Part shown: piece after piece, positions 7,728 through 16,901 of the stretch
How positions within the stretch are numbered: the stretch's first letter is position 1
Layout of the letters: each line of letters begins with the position of its first letter
NCBI GenBank assembly: GCA_944321165.1
Contig: CALUKE010000001.1
Coordinates: 62,001 to 126,000, forward strand
DNA length: 64,000 nt
Source: an uncultured Odoribacter sp.
GTDB lineage: Bacteria; Bacteroidota; Bacteroidia; Bacteroidales; Marinifilaceae
Direction: 5' to 3'
Made by a program: the position numbers and the translations under genes
Notes under the pieces: generated by a model
Database searches by the model: none
Seen by the model: the letters and a program-made list of their open reading frames with translations, nothing else
Told to the model about the DNA's origin: nothing

Positions 7728-10250
7728 TTAAACATTATCATTTTCCTGATTTATCTCATTGTCTGCTATTTCCTCTCTCTCCTCTCCTGCCTCTTCGGCA
7801 TTTTCCTCTTTTGCGGCAGAGACTTTCGCAACAGCTGCAATGGCATCGTTATTTCTCAGATTGATCAATTTCACACCCTGCGTATTTCTGCCCATCACTC
7901 TCAGTGAAGCAACTTCCATGCGGATGGTTAGTCCGGAACGATTGATAATCATCAGGTTATCTTCATCTGTTACATCAATCAACGCTATTAAACCACCGGT
8001 TTTTTCAGTCAGATTGATGGTTTTTATCCCTTTCCCTCCCCGATTGGTGATCCGGTAATCCTCTATGGCAGAACGTTTTCCGTAACCATTTTCCGATACC
8101 ACCAAAATGTTGGCATTGTTCGGTTCTACACAAACCATACCGATTGCTTCATCGTCGTCTTCCATCCAGATGCCTCTGACACCGGAAGCGGTACGTCCCA
8201 TCGGACGCACTTTGGATTCCGGAAAGCGGATGGCCTTACCGGATTTGACGGCAATCATGATGTCATTCTCGCCATTGGTCAGTTTTGCCTCCAGCAATTG
8301 ATCTCCTTCTTTGATCGTGATGGCATTCACACCGTTCTGACGTGGACGGGAATAGGCTTCCAGGGTTGTTTTCTTAATAATACCCTTTTTGGTACACAAC
8401 ACAATATAATTGCTGTTGATGTAATCGCAATCTTTCAGATCCAGCAAATTGATATAGGCTTTCACCTTGTCGTCCGGTTCGATATTCAAGAGGTTCTGAA
8501 TGGCACGTCCTTTGGATTGTTTGGTTCCTTCAGGAATTTCATATACTTTCAACCAGAAACATTTCCCCTTTTCCGTAAAGAACAGCATGGTATTGTGCAT
8601 GGAAGCCATGATCATGTGTTCCAGAAAATCTTCATCCCGGGTAGCCGAACCCTTGGATCCGACTCCTCCCCTGTTCTGTACTTTGTACTCTGACAGTGGA
8701 GTCCGTTTGATATAGCCCATGTGGGAAATGGTGATCACCATCTCTTCATCGGCATAAAAGTCTTCCGGATTGAATTCCTCGGAGGCATATACGATGTCTG
8801 TCCGCCGTTCGTCCCCATATTGTGCCTTTATGGCCAACAGTTCGTTTTTGATGATTTCCATTCTTAAAGAAACGTTGGCCAGGATATCGTTCAAATGGGC
8901 TATTAATTTTTCAATTTCTTCATATTCTGCCCTTAATTTTTCCTGTTCCAGACCGGTCAACTGTCCCAAACGCATGGCAACAATGGCGGCAGCCTGTTTA
9001 TCGGTCAGACTGAAATGTTCCATCAAGGCATTCTGAGCCTCTACCGGAGTCTTGGATGCCCGAATCAGTCGGATGACTTCATCGATGTGATCCGAAGCAA
9101 TGATCAAACCTTCCAGAATGTGTGCCCGTTCTTCCGCTTTTCTCAATTCAAACTGAGTACGACGCACGACCACTTCATGCCGATGTTCGACAAAATAGCG
9201 GATGATATCTTTCAGATTCAGCAACTTCGGACGTCCGTGTACCAATGCCACGTTGTTCACGCCGAAAGAGGACTGAAGTGCAGTATGTTTCAACAGGGTA
9301 TTCAACACTACATTGGAAATCGCATCTTTCTTGATATCGATCACAATCCGCATACCTTCCCGGTCGGATTCGTCGTTGATATTGGAAATGCCGTCTATTT
9401 TCTTTTCATTGATCAGATCCGCGATCCGGGAGATCAGTTCCGCTTTGTTCACCATATAGGGAATCTCGTGAACGATCAGTTTTTCCCGGCCGTTGGGAAG
9501 TACTTCAACCGAAGTTTTCGGACGGATCAGGATACGTCCCCGTCCTGTCAGGTATGATTCCCGTACACCGCTATACCCATAGATGGTTCCTCCGGTGGGA
9601 AAATCCGGTGCCTTGATGATTTTGATCAATTCTTCGATATCGATATCGGGATTGTCGACATAGGCACAGATGGCATCGACCGCATCCTTGATGTTGTGCG
9701 GCGGCATATTGGTGGCCATACCGACAGCGATACCCGATGCTCCGTTTACCAATAAATAAGGAATACGTGTGGGAAGTACGGTCGGCTCTTTCAATGAACC
9801 GTCAAAATTATCCATCATATCGACGGTATCCTTGTCGATATCGATCAACATGTCTTCTGTGATTCTGGCCATCCGGGCTTCCGTATAACGCATGGCAGCC
9901 GGACTATCCCCGTCTACCGAACCGAAGTTTCCCTGTCCGTCAACCAAGGGGTAACGCAATGACCATTCCTGAGCCATACGTACCATTGCCATATAAACAG
10001 AACTATCTCCATGAGGATGATATTTACCGAGTACTTCTCCGACGATTCTGGCAGATTTTTTGTAAGGTTTTCCAGAAGTAAGCCCCAATTCGTCCATTCC
10101 ATACAATACCCGTCTGTGTACGGGCTTAAGACCGTCTCGTACATCCGGCAACGCTCGTGAAACAATCACCGACATTGAATAGTCAATGTAGGATGATTTC
10201 ATTTCCTCCTCAATGTTGATTTTAATAATTTTTTCTCCTCCGTTTTCCAT
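7728..10250 (-). CDS. gyrA: DNA gyrase subunit A
   Basis: GyrA carries the DNA-breaking tyrosine of gyrase, which introduces negative supercoils with GyrB. The 840-residue protein aligns without gaps to E. coli numbering through the quinolone region, with [10 protein letters not shown] at residues 78-87 and catalytic Tyr122 in [10 protein letters not shown]. The C-terminal pinwheel has GyrA-box-like motifs (NRGGVGSKG and NRGGKGIK), favouring GyrA over ParC. The tail ([20 protein letters not shown]) is strongly acidic, as in many gyrases. At quinolone positions, Ser83 is kept but residue 87 is Met rather than an acidic residue. The gene is co-directional with the downstream TPR gene. Confidence 0.97.
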   Translation of the reverse strand: MENGGEKIIKINIEEEMKSSYIDYSMSVIVSRALPDVRDGLKPVHRRVLYGMDELGLTSGKPYKKSARIVGEVLGKYHPHGDSSVYMAMVRMAQEWSLRYPLVDGQGNFGSVDGDSPAAMRYTEARMARITEDMLIDIDKDTVDMMDNFDGSLKEPTVLPTRIPYLLVNGASGIAVGMATNMPPHNIKDAVDAICAYVDNPDIDIEELIKIIKAPDFPTGGTIYGYSGVRESYLTGRGRILIRPKTSVEVLPNGREKLIVHEIPYMVNKAELISRIADLINEKKIDGISNINDESDREGMRIVIDIKKDAISNVVLNTLLKHTALQSSFGVNNVALVHGRPKLLNLKDIIRYFVEHRHEVVVRRTQFELRKAEERAHILEGLIIASDHIDEVIRLIRASKTPVEAQNALMEHFSLTDKQAAAIVAMRLGQLTGLEQEKLRAEYEEIEKLIAHLNDILANVSLRMEIIKNELLAIKAQYGDERRTDIVYASEEFNPEDFYADEEMVITISHMGYIKRTPLSEYKVQNRGGVGSKGSATRDEDFLEHMIMASMHNTMLFFTEKGKCFWLKVYEIPEGTKQSKGRAIQNLLNIEPDDKVKAYINLLDLKDCDYINSNYIVLCTKKGIIKKTTLEAYSRPRQNGVNAITIKEGDQLLEAKLTNGENDIMIAVKSGKAIRFPESKVRPMGRTASGVRGIWMEDDDEAIGMVCVEPNNANILVVSENGYGKRSAIEDYRITNRGGKGIKTINLTEKTGGLIALIDVTDEDNLMIINRSGLTIRMEVASLRVMGRNTQGVKLINLRNNDAIAAVAKVSAAKEENAEEAGEEREEIADNEINQENDNV

Positions 10251-10325
10251 CTATTTTAAATTACAGTTAACCAAAGAAATATCAGGGAATACATCTTGTT
10301 TTCCCTCTATTCTGTAAAAAGCATA

Positions 10326-10333
10326 CAAATGTA
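10326..10333 (-). promoter_or_regulatory. gyrA promoter -7 element (TACATTTG)
   Basis: A perfect TAnnTTTG box on the minus strand, 75 bases upstream of the gyrA ATG, giving a leader of about 70 bases. The -33 region is poorly conserved. Confidence 0.5.
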
Positions 10334-10393
10334 ATAAATTCAACCATTATAAAAGAAATTTACCCTTTCTTTTTACAGCCGAATTTTGAAATT

Positions 10394-11164
10394 CTACAGA
10401 TCGGGAATCTCTACTTCCAGCGTGTCGTAAGCCATTTTCACATGAGCCGGAAGTTCTTTTGACACCTCTTGGGAAAGCCCCATCTGATGACCGATATGGG
10501 TTAAAAAAGCCCGTTTCGGTTGAATCTGGGCAATGACGGCCAATGCTTCTTCCAGATTGAAATGGGACAGGTGGATTTCCTTGCGAAGGGCGTTGATAAC
10601 CAGACATTCCACCCCTTCTAAACGTTCTAAGGAGGAAGTCGGAATTGTTTTGGCATCGGTAATATAGGCAAAGTTACCGATACGGAATCCCAATACCGGC
10701 ATTTTGTAATGCAGAACAGGAATGGGAACCACCCGAATATCATCGATATAGAACGGCTGGTCGTCGATAATATGATAGTCGATCTCCGGAACACCCGGAT
10801 AACGATAGGCGGCAAAGGCATAGGAGAAATCCTTGTATACCACCTCGCGTGTACCTTCATTGCCATATACATCTACCGCTCCCTGCTGCACCCAGTTGAA
10901 AGCTCTGACATCGTCCAGTCCGCCGATGTGATCCTTGTGCCCGTGAGTGAGCAAGATGGCCCGTATGTTTTGCACCTTACTCCGCAACATCTGGTAACGA
11001 AAATCCGGCCCTGCATCGATGATGATTTTCTTCCCGTGAATATCCAACATGGCGGAGGAACGCAAGCGTTTGTCGTGCATATTGTTCGAACGGCACACCG
11101 GACAGTTGCAGGCAATGACCGGTATTCCCTGTGAAGTTCCGCTTCCCAAAATCGTTAGTTTCAT
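10394..11164 (-). CDS. MBL-fold metal-dependent hydrolase (PhnP-like)
   Basis: The 256-residue protein begins MKLTILGSGTSQGIPVIACN with CNCPVC, as in PhnP-type cyclic phosphodiesterases and RNase Z relatives. The metal-binding motif THGHKDHIGGLDD is near residue 75. A later His is in VPVLHYKMPVLGFRIG, an Asp is in FAYITDAKTI, and a final His lies in FLTHIGHQMG. All metallo-beta-lactamase fold ligands therefore appear present. In this fold the substrate is usually a phosphodiester or a cyclic nucleotide. Without C-P lyase genes nearby there is no reason to assign phosphonate metabolism. It appears to be a single-gene transcript. Confidence 0.9.
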   Translation of the reverse strand: MKLTILGSGTSQGIPVIACNCPVCRSNNMHDKRLRSSAMLDIHGKKIIIDAGPDFRYQMLRSKVQNIRAILLTHGHKDHIGGLDDVRAFNWVQQGAVDVYGNEGTREVVYKDFSYAFAAYRYPGVPEIDYHIIDDQPFYIDDIRVVPIPVLHYKMPVLGFRIGNFAYITDAKTIPTSSLERLEGVECLVINALRKEIHLSHFNLEEALAVIAQIQPKRAFLTHIGHQMGLSQEVSKELPAHVKMAYDTLEVEIPDL

Positions 11165-11248
11165 ACAGTCTTCAATTGTCTATGCACAAAGATAAGGTGA
11201 GTTTGTGAATTCTCTCACATAATTTGAATCTTTCTTTAAAAACCTATT

Positions 11249-11690
11249 TTACCCCTTGTATGATAATGATTTCCTTTCAAAAATAAGCTTGCACAAGGAG
11301 ACCAAACTTTTCCGGGTACCCGTATGAATCCATATTAACCATGCCAACTGCTGTACATACGAAGAATAATTATCCACTGTTTGGCAAATCTTCTCAGCCA
11401 ACTCTTTTGGGATTTGTTTGCCGGTAACTTCAAACCGTTTGCAAATATATTCTATCCAATCTCGCGTACCGATCTTTGACAGATAAATAGCATCTCCAAA
11501 TTTATAAAACGGGTAACTCTTTTTTTCAAACAATTTATTCATCAGATGTTTCTTGCTCCCGAAAAGGCAATAGGATACGGATTTCTGCAACTGCCAAACC
11601 GAGCGCAAGCGCTTCTGAAAGGTTTTTGAAATCCTTAAACTCTGTGATCTGTTGGAATTCGTCAATGCAAACAACGATATTGCACCATTA
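11249..11690 (-). pseudogene. Remnant of an archaeal-type AAA ATPase (truncated and frameshifted)
   Basis: In one minus-strand frame, positions 11681 to about 11640 encode a Walker B-like segment, IVVCIDEFQQITEFKDFKNL. After a one-base frameshift near 11635-11645 the sequence continues as FQKRLRSVWQLQKSVSYCLF, then FYKFGDAIYLSKIGTRDWIE and YVQQLAWLIWIHT, ending at the stop at 11249. This order matches the C-terminal half of the widespread Bacteroidales AAA_34/COG1672-type ATPases. The Walker A half is absent: a TAA stop precedes the Walker B segment and unrelated DNA follows. The gene is therefore 5'-truncated as well as frameshifted. Such ATPases are frequently lost or duplicated. Confidence 0.75.
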
Positions 11691-11697
11691 CTAACAA

Positions 11698-11925
11698 CTT
11701 TATTACTAATAAAGATATTATAATCTCGGAACAAAGGATTGATGGATCTCGTCCAAAGGGAATCCGATTCCCGCGGGCGGAATGTCATGTTCGCCATCGG
11801 ACATAAATTCTACGGTCCGCATCTCGCCCGGCGACAGAACGAGCGTCCCGAACTCTCCTGTCGTAAAGGATGTTGACAGCCTTAATCGCCGCGATGCACC
11901 CATCCTGTGCGCATCACATTCATAA
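11698..11925. other. GC-rich non-coding scrap upstream of the ATPase remnant
   Basis: From about 11740 to 11925 the DNA is clearly more GC-rich than both flanks (runs such as CCCGCGGGCGG and TCGCCCGGCGAC). It holds only a 61-codon open frame on the minus strand with no recognisable domain. With the adjacent truncated ATPase it looks like the footprint of an insertion or deletion. No inverted repeats or transposase fragments were identified. Confidence 0.4.
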
Positions 11926-11963
11926 GAGTTGTGAAATAATCTTATAATATCAAAGAATATAAC

Positions 11964-11971
11964 TACCTTTG
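11964..11971 (+). promoter_or_regulatory. Promoter -7 element (TACCTTTG) for the RsmI-like gene
   Basis: A perfect TAnnTTTG match 19 bases upstream of the ATG at 11991. The expected -33 TTTG is not found at 19-21 bases. Confidence 0.5.
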
Positions 11972-11990
11972 GACAATTTTAATTCATTCT

Positions 11991-12722
11991 ATGGGAAAAT
12001 TGTTTTTAATACCAAATACTCTGGGGAAAACCGATATATATGGCGTCATACCTTCCGAAGTAATCGTTATGATTAAACAGATAAAGGTGTTCGCCAGTGA
12101 AAACCCCAAAAATACCCGTCATTTTCTAAAACAGATCGATAAGTCGATCGTATTGGATGAGTTGGTTTTTCTGGAATTGAACGAACATTCCGATCGGAAA
12201 TCCATCGAGGCCTGTCTACCTTATCTGGAAAAAAACGATGTCGGTATTATTTCCGAAGCCGGTTGTCCCGGTATCGCGGATCCGGGAGCTGAATTGGTCG
12301 CTTTGGTACACCAAAAGGGATTTCAAGTCGTGCCGTTGGTTGGGCCCTCTTCCATCCTACTGGCTTTGATTGCATCCGGTTTTAACGGGCAGCATTTTTC
12401 GTTTAACGGATATTTGCCGGTAAAGAGTCATGAACGGATCAAAGCGTTGAAGAATTTCGAACGTCAGTCCCAACAGGAAAACCGAACCCAGATTTTTATA
12501 GAGACCCCTTATCGCAACTTAAAACTTTTCGAAGAAATCATACAGACCTTACATGCTGAAACTTTACTTTCAATAGCTTGTGATATTACTACTGAAAATG
12601 AATTTATTAAAACAATGTCTGTCCAGGAATGGAAACAACAGAAACCGGATATTCACAAACGGCCGGCCATCTTTTTGATTTACGTCCCCGGAAGTTCGAG
12701 TGTGAAAAGAAATAAAAAGTAA
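11991..12722 (+). CDS. SAM-dependent methyltransferase, RsmI/tetrapyrrole methylase family
   Basis: The 243-residue protein has the tetrapyrrole-methylase fold used by RsmI, which 2'-O-methylates C1402 of 16S rRNA. The substrate loop SEAGCPGIADPGAELV is near residue 93. The GPSSILLALIASGF segment is near 120 and a FIETPYRN motif near 168. The N-terminus (LFLIPNTLGKTDI) departs from the canonical RsmI LYLVATPIGNL, and the C-terminal RsmI extension is missing. It is probably the second, shorter RsmI-like paralogue found in many Bacteroidota, and its true substrate is uncertain. A TACCTTTG box at 11964-11971 is a likely promoter element. Confidence 0.85.
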   Translation: MGKLFLIPNTLGKTDIYGVIPSEVIVMIKQIKVFASENPKNTRHFLKQIDKSIVLDELVFLELNEHSDRKSIEACLPYLEKNDVGIISEAGCPGIADPGAELVALVHQKGFQVVPLVGPSSILLALIASGFNGQHFSFNGYLPVKSHERIKALKNFERQSQQENRTQIFIETPYRNLKLFEEIIQTLHAETLLSIACDITTENEFIKTMSVQEWKQQKPDIHKRPAIFLIYVPGSSSVKRNKK

Positions 12723-12750
12723 TAACCTGTTAAAAAGATATATTTACTGA

Positions 12751-13407
12751 ATGATAAAGCTATTTCTCGTTATAGGTGCGATGCTGTTAATGGGACCGCT
12801 TGCATTGGCCCAGGTAAAAGTCAGCGTTTTGGCTTGTCCTCAGTTTAATGAGGCTTTTGGTGTTCGAATCGGATCCAATTTTGATATTCCTCTCAATTCC
12901 AGATGGAGTTTGGTTCCTGGAGCATATTGGTCTTTCCGAAACAGGAGTAGTTATGAATATCATGAATACAGTACAAATAATGAAGTTTCTAAAAAAGATT
13001 ACCATTTTTATGACAAGGCACATTTCTTAACGCTCCCCATTCGTATGGGAGTCCGTCTGGCTGGTAAATCAGAAGGGAAATTTTCCATGAAACTCCTTTT
13101 TGGACCTTACCTGGCGTATGGTATAAAGGGTTCCAGCGAATGCAAGATCGTCGAAAATGGTATTGAAGAACAAAGAGAAACAGGAGCATTTGATCCCCAG
13201 GGCCGTTATCGTACCCGTTGGGATTATGGCCTCAACAGCGAACTTTATGTGTTGCTACAGCAACATCTCCACTTCGGATTTTTTACTGAAATAGGCTGTC
13301 GAAAAATTTATAATGCGAACACTGTCATAGAGGATATTTTGGGGGAAATTTATCTTGTAAATAAAATCAATGTCGCATTAGGTTTAAGTCTTGGATACCA
13401 ATTTTAA
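12751..13407 (+). CDS. Small outer-membrane beta-barrel protein (PorT-like)
   Basis: A 218-residue protein with a clear signal peptide (MIKLFLVIGAMLLMGPLALA, cleavage before Q) and a predicted eight-strand barrel. Alternating strands include WSLVPGAYWSFR, HFLTLPIRMGVRLAG, FSMKLLFGPYLAYGIKGS and LHFGFFTEIGC, and the last strand is KINVALGLSLGYQF, ending in Phe. It resembles the PorT/OmpW-like outer membrane beta-barrel group of Bacteroidota. No ligand can be inferred. It starts 28 bases after the methyltransferase gene and may share its transcript. Its stop overlaps that of the convergent hydrolase gene by 3 bases. Confidence 0.82.
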   Translation: MIKLFLVIGAMLLMGPLALAQVKVSVLACPQFNEAFGVRIGSNFDIPLNSRWSLVPGAYWSFRNRSSYEYHEYSTNNEVSKKDYHFYDKAHFLTLPIRMGVRLAGKSEGKFSMKLLFGPYLAYGIKGSSECKIVENGIEEQRETGAFDPQGRYRTRWDYGLNSELYVLLQQHLHFGFFTEIGCRKIYNANTVIEDILGEIYLVNKINVALGLSLGYQF

Positions 13408-14771
13408 AAAGAACAAAAAATCCATTCCGTCATTTTTTCCAGAACATCGGGTGATAAGGTTTCCGGGATTGTTCCATATTCTATGGGTAAGCCTGATTTT
13501 GCAGGTTGAAAAAGGTGATTGAGTCCGGATATCTGTTCTATTTTGTGCTTATCCGACATGGGAAGATGAGCTTTAATGACAGTTAGATTGTCTGTGGCGT
13601 CTACCTGAAGGTCCAACTCTCCATTCAATGCCATAACGGGACATTTTGTCTTCTCTATAAAAATAGACGGAGTCAGATTTAAAAATGAATGAAGCCAAGG
13701 AGTATTGCTTGTACAGACGGTCTCAAGATTGCTTTTTAAAGGAGCTGAGAGTTTGATATGTTTCTCACTGAGTAAATTGTCCACGAACGATTGAGGATCT
13801 ACAATGCGATGGTTGGTCTGATGATGGGTCAGGACGATGTCCAAAGCCTTCAAATAGTGTTCTACCTCCGTTTGTGTGGCTCCGGATCTTATCAGGAGTT
13901 CTTTGTTTTGTCTTATAATCAGCTCTTTGCCAGGAACAGCACATCCTGCTAAACTGATAATAAAGGCCGGATGTACCTTTGCGGACGCCATAAATGCGAG
14001 AGTCCCTCCTTCGCTATGTCCGATGATACCGATGGGACCGAATTTCTTACTTTTTTCAAGATAGTGAAATCCGGCCAAAGCATCTCTCAGATTACTTTCA
14101 ACGGTTACGGATCGAGAGGTTCCTGACGACAGTCCGGTGCCACGGTCGTCGTATCGCAATGATGCGATGCCATGTCTCGCCAAATAGTCCGCAATCACCA
14201 GAAACGGTTTATGTCCCATGATTTCACTGTCCCGGTTTTGTGGTCCGCTCCCGGAGATTAATATCACAACGGGGGTTTGTGAGGCGTTTTGGGGTTGGTA
14301 TGTGACCGGATAAGTCAAAGTTCCGGATAGACATACGGAATCAGTTTCATTTTTAAAACTTACATTTTCAGTTTGATAGGGAAACGGTTCCGACGGATTC
14401 TGAATACGAACGACTCCGATGTTTCCAGGTGACAGATTCAATGACAGATGATAGCCGGATTGCAGGAATGTTCCTACGATTTTGTCTTGCAGCCGCACTC
14501 CTTCGTATCTGGCAGAAATTGCGGGAATATCCAGCACAAGCGAATCCTGATCCAGCTTCTCCAGAGTCATGGGCATATCTTTGATCCCCTGTTCTATGCA
14601 GTCCATTTTACAATTGAAATTCCCGTTTTGCATTTTGTGAAAATGCAGGATGATTGTCATCTCCTGACCCGCAAAATGCAATTTGCCGGACCATAAATCG
14701 TGGATTTCCTGCGCGTATGCTACGGAAAGAACTATATTCGCCAAAATAAAAAATAACAGTTTTTTCTTCAT
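13404..14771 (-). CDS. Secreted alpha/beta hydrolase
   Basis: The 455-residue protein has a signal peptide (MKKKLLFFILANIVLSVAYA). An N-terminal beta-rich domain spans about 22-135 (LWSGKLHFAGQEMTIILHFH). A C-terminal alpha/beta hydrolase domain contains oxyanion-region motif ISGSGPQNRDSEIMGHKPF, the strand RYDDRGTGLSSG, and nucleophile elbow GIIGHSEGGTLAF near residue 255. The acid lies in NGELDLQVDAT and the His in ISGLNHLFQP. All triad positions are present, so it is probably an active periplasmic esterase or peptidase-like hydrolase. It is convergent with the barrel gene (3-base overlap), and nothing nearby suggests its substrate. Confidence 0.87.
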   Translation of the reverse strand: MKKKLLFFILANIVLSVAYAQEIHDLWSGKLHFAGQEMTIILHFHKMQNGNFNCKMDCIEQGIKDMPMTLEKLDQDSLVLDIPAISARYEGVRLQDKIVGTFLQSGYHLSLNLSPGNIGVVRIQNPSEPFPYQTENVSFKNETDSVCLSGTLTYPVTYQPQNASQTPVVILISGSGPQNRDSEIMGHKPFLVIADYLARHGIASLRYDDRGTGLSSGTSRSVTVESNLRDALAGFHYLEKSKKFGPIGIIGHSEGGTLAFMASAKVHPAFIISLAGCAVPGKELIIRQNKELLIRSGATQTEVEHYLKALDIVLTHHQTNHRIVDPQSFVDNLLSEKHIKLSAPLKSNLETVCTSNTPWLHSFLNLTPSIFIEKTKCPVMALNGELDLQVDATDNLTVIKAHLPMSDKHKIEQISGLNHLFQPAKSGLPIEYGTIPETLSPDVLEKMTEWIFCSF

Positions 14772-14828
14772 GTCGATCAGTCGTTGAATTCACTTTGTTT
14801 ATGGGTATCAAATATAAAAATTAAAATG

Positions 14829-14836
14829 TACTTTTG
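14829..14836 (+). promoter_or_regulatory. Promoter -7 element (TACTTTTG) for the MFS gene
   Basis: A perfect TAnnTTTG match 36 bases upstream of the MFS start at 14873. A TTTG at 14794-14797 is too far for a standard -33. Confidence 0.45.
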
Positions 14837-14872
14837 CGGGTTTGAAAATAAGTTTTAAAAGGAGAGAATCTT

Positions 14873-16039
14873 ATGAAGAAATCGTTGCTTTCGCTGGCGC
14901 TGGGAACTTTTGCGTTGGGGATTGTTGAGTTTGGCATGATGGGAATTCTAAGTGACATAGCCGCAGATCTGCATATCGGTGTCGTAAAGGCGGGATATCT
15001 GATTTCGGCTTATTCGGCAGGCGTGGCGGTGGGAGCTCCGTCTTTGTTGATGCTTCGAAAATTACCCCTGCGCCGCCTGATGCTGCTATTGGCTGCGGTG
15101 ATCGCTGTCGGCAATGCGATGGTGGCCTTATCCCCCAATTATGCCTGTTTGTTGGCGGCAAGGTTTATTTCCGGTTTGCCTCATGGGGCATTTTTCGGTG
15201 CCGGTGCCATTGTCTGTTCCCGCTTAGCCGATCCTGGGAAAGGGGCTTCGGCGGTGGCAGTCCTGATTGGCGGCATGACTATTGCCAATCTTGTCGGAGT
15301 ACCGGGTTTCACTTTTATGTGTCATCTGTTGTCCTGGCGTTTGCCTTTCGGGATGGTGGCCATCGTTGGGTTGATTACATTTATGGCGATCAGAGGTTGG
15401 GTGCCGGTTCTTTCTCCATTACCCGATACCGGAATAAAAGGGCAGTTCCGTTTTCTGGCAAAGCCGGCTCCATGGTTGATATATGCAGGCGTGTTTTTCG
15501 GCCAGGCAAGTATATATTGTTGGTTGAGTTACATCGCTCCCATTATGACAAAAGTAGCCGGTTTTTCCGAAGCATCGATGTCATTTATCATGATTTTGGT
15601 CGGGACCGGTATGGTGTTTGGCAATTTCTACGCCGGAAAATTGTCCGACAGGTATTCGCCGTCCCTCGTTACTGCAAGCATCGCTGCGATGATTATTGTG
15701 CTGATGCCGATGATTTATTGGCTGGCAGCCGATAAGATACCATCGCTGTTGTTTACGTTTATCGCTCCGGGCCTGCTATTTGGACTTGGCGGACCGTTAC
15801 AGTACTTGATTGTACGTTATGCAAAGGGAGGTGAAATGCTGGGGGGAGCCGGAATTCAAATTGCCTTCAACGTCTCTAATGCTGTTGCGGCAGCCATGGG
15901 TGGTGCCGTCATCAGGCATGGCTACGGATTGGCTTCTCCTGCTCTGGTTGGTGTCCCCTGCGCTCTTATCGGAGCCATGGCATTATATATTTTGTATCGT
16001 TATGAAAAGCGGCAATGTTCCCAAAAACTGTCCATGTAA
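14873..16039 (+). CDS. MFS transporter, AraJ-like DHA1 exporter
   Basis: The 388-residue protein has 12 predicted hydrophobic spans and the DHA1 major facilitator pattern. The N-terminus LALGTFALGIVEFGMMGIL is typical of AraJ/YdhP-type exporters. Motif A-like loop residues are around SLLMLRKLPLRRLM. Motif C-like glycines are in LIGGMTIANLVGVPGF, and the central-loop repeat of motif A is YAGKLSDRYSP. Such proteins export sugars, arabinose-like compounds or drugs; the substrate here is unknown. The coding sequence is somewhat richer in GC than its neighbours, and its downstream flank holds a gene scrap, so horizontal acquisition is possible. Confidence 0.9.
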   Translation: MKKSLLSLALGTFALGIVEFGMMGILSDIAADLHIGVVKAGYLISAYSAGVAVGAPSLLMLRKLPLRRLMLLLAAVIAVGNAMVALSPNYACLLAARFISGLPHGAFFGAGAIVCSRLADPGKGASAVAVLIGGMTIANLVGVPGFTFMCHLLSWRLPFGMVAIVGLITFMAIRGWVPVLSPLPDTGIKGQFRFLAKPAPWLIYAGVFFGQASIYCWLSYIAPIMTKVAGFSEASMSFIMILVGTGMVFGNFYAGKLSDRYSPSLVTASIAAMIIVLMPMIYWLAADKIPSLLFTFIAPGLLFGLGGPLQYLIVRYAKGGEMLGGAGIQIAFNVSNAVAAAMGGAVIRHGYGLASPALVGVPCALIGAMALYILYRYEKRQCSQKLSM

Positions 16040-16081
16040 GCATAATTTTTGGGGAGGCTATTGCACAGTCGCTCCGGAGGA

Positions 16082-16150
16082 TTATTCCGCGTTCAGACAT
16101 TCGGCCACCTTCTTGCCGATTCCTTCGCCATAGAGGTCGCGTGCCAGGAT
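16082..16150 (-). pseudogene. Short C-terminal gene fragment
   Basis: Between the MFS and rubrerythrin genes the minus strand encodes a 22-codon tail (ILARDLYGEGIGKKVAECLN, then AE) ending at TAA 16082-16084 and preceded by an in-frame TAG. The composition is coding-like and GC-rich beside AT-rich DNA. The pattern YGxGxxxxxVxxxL recalls the C-terminus of UDP-GlcNAc 2-epimerases, but it is too short to assign. No other gene is seen in the gap 16040-16337. Confidence 0.3.
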
Positions 16151-16249
16151 CTAACTCTTTTCATTTTTATAAATCAAGTGCGGTTTGTAAATCAATCGTG
16201 CGGCTCCGGTAAAAAAGTCGGGATAAACAGGATGCAATAGCATATTTAT

Positions 16250-16288
16250 TAAAAAACAGGGCGAAATGACTGGAATATCATTCGCCCA
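16250..16288 (-). terminator. Terminator after rubrerythrin
   Basis: On the minus strand TGGGCGAATGA pairs with TCATTTCGCCC (one bulged base) around a short loop and is followed by TGTTTTTT. It lies 50 bases past the rubrerythrin stop and ends the fur-rbr transcript. Confidence 0.8.
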
Positions 16289-16337
16289 ATAATTGTTGCC
16301 CATAGGCCATATCTTGGGGGCAACCTCTCTCTTTTAA

Positions 16338-16889
16338 TTATTTTTTGAAATATCTGTTGTACAGTCCTTCGAATCCTTTTCCGTGACGAGCTTCGTCTTT
16401 GCACATTTCGTGAACGGTATCGTGGATGGCATCCAGGTTCAGTTTTTTAGCCAGAGTGGCAATTCTTTTCTTGTCTTCACATGCACCGGCTTCTGCTTCC
16501 ATTCTTTTCTTTAAATTGGTTTCAGTATCCCAAACACATTCTCCCAGCAATTCGCAGAATTTGGCTGCATGTTCCGCTTCTTCCCAGGCATAGCGTTTGA
16601 ATGCTTCTGCTACTTCCGGATATCCTTCACGGTCAGCCTGACGACTCATGGCCAGATACATACCCACCTCCGTACATTCTCCGTTGAAATGGGCTTTCAA
16701 ACCGTCCAATACCTCTGCGTCTACTCCTTTGGCTACACCGATCACATGTTCGTCTGCAAAAGTCAACGCTCCTTCGGTTTCTACCAATTCTTTGAATTTG
16801 CTTCTCGGAACTTTACACTGAGGACAGAATTCCGGAGCTTCTTCTCCTTCGTACACATAACCACATACAGTACAGATAAATTTTTTCAT
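16338..16889 (-). CDS. Reverse rubrerythrin (peroxide reductase)
   Basis: Rubrerythrin reduces hydrogen peroxide to water with a non-haem di-iron centre. The 183-residue protein has the rubredoxin domain at the N-terminus (Cys6, Cys9, Cys22, Cys25 in CTVCGY and CPQCKV) followed by the ferritin-like four-helix domain. This is the domain order of reverse rubrerythrins. Iron-ligand Glu/His helices are visible in [26 protein letters not shown] and [14 protein letters not shown]. It lies 12 bases downstream of a Fur/PerR-type regulator in the same transcript, consistent with peroxide-inducible expression. It is almost certainly a cytosolic defence enzyme of an anaerobe. Confidence 0.95.
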   Translation of the reverse strand: MKKFICTVCGYVYEGEEAPEFCPQCKVPRSKFKELVETEGALTFADEHVIGVAKGVDAEVLDGLKAHFNGECTEVGMYLAMSRQADREGYPEVAEAFKRYAWEEAEHAAKFCELLGECVWDTETNLKKRMEAEAGACEDKKRIATLAKKLNLDAIHDTVHEMCKDEARHGKGFEGLYNRYFKK

Positions 16890-16901
16890 AGCATCGTTAT
16901 T

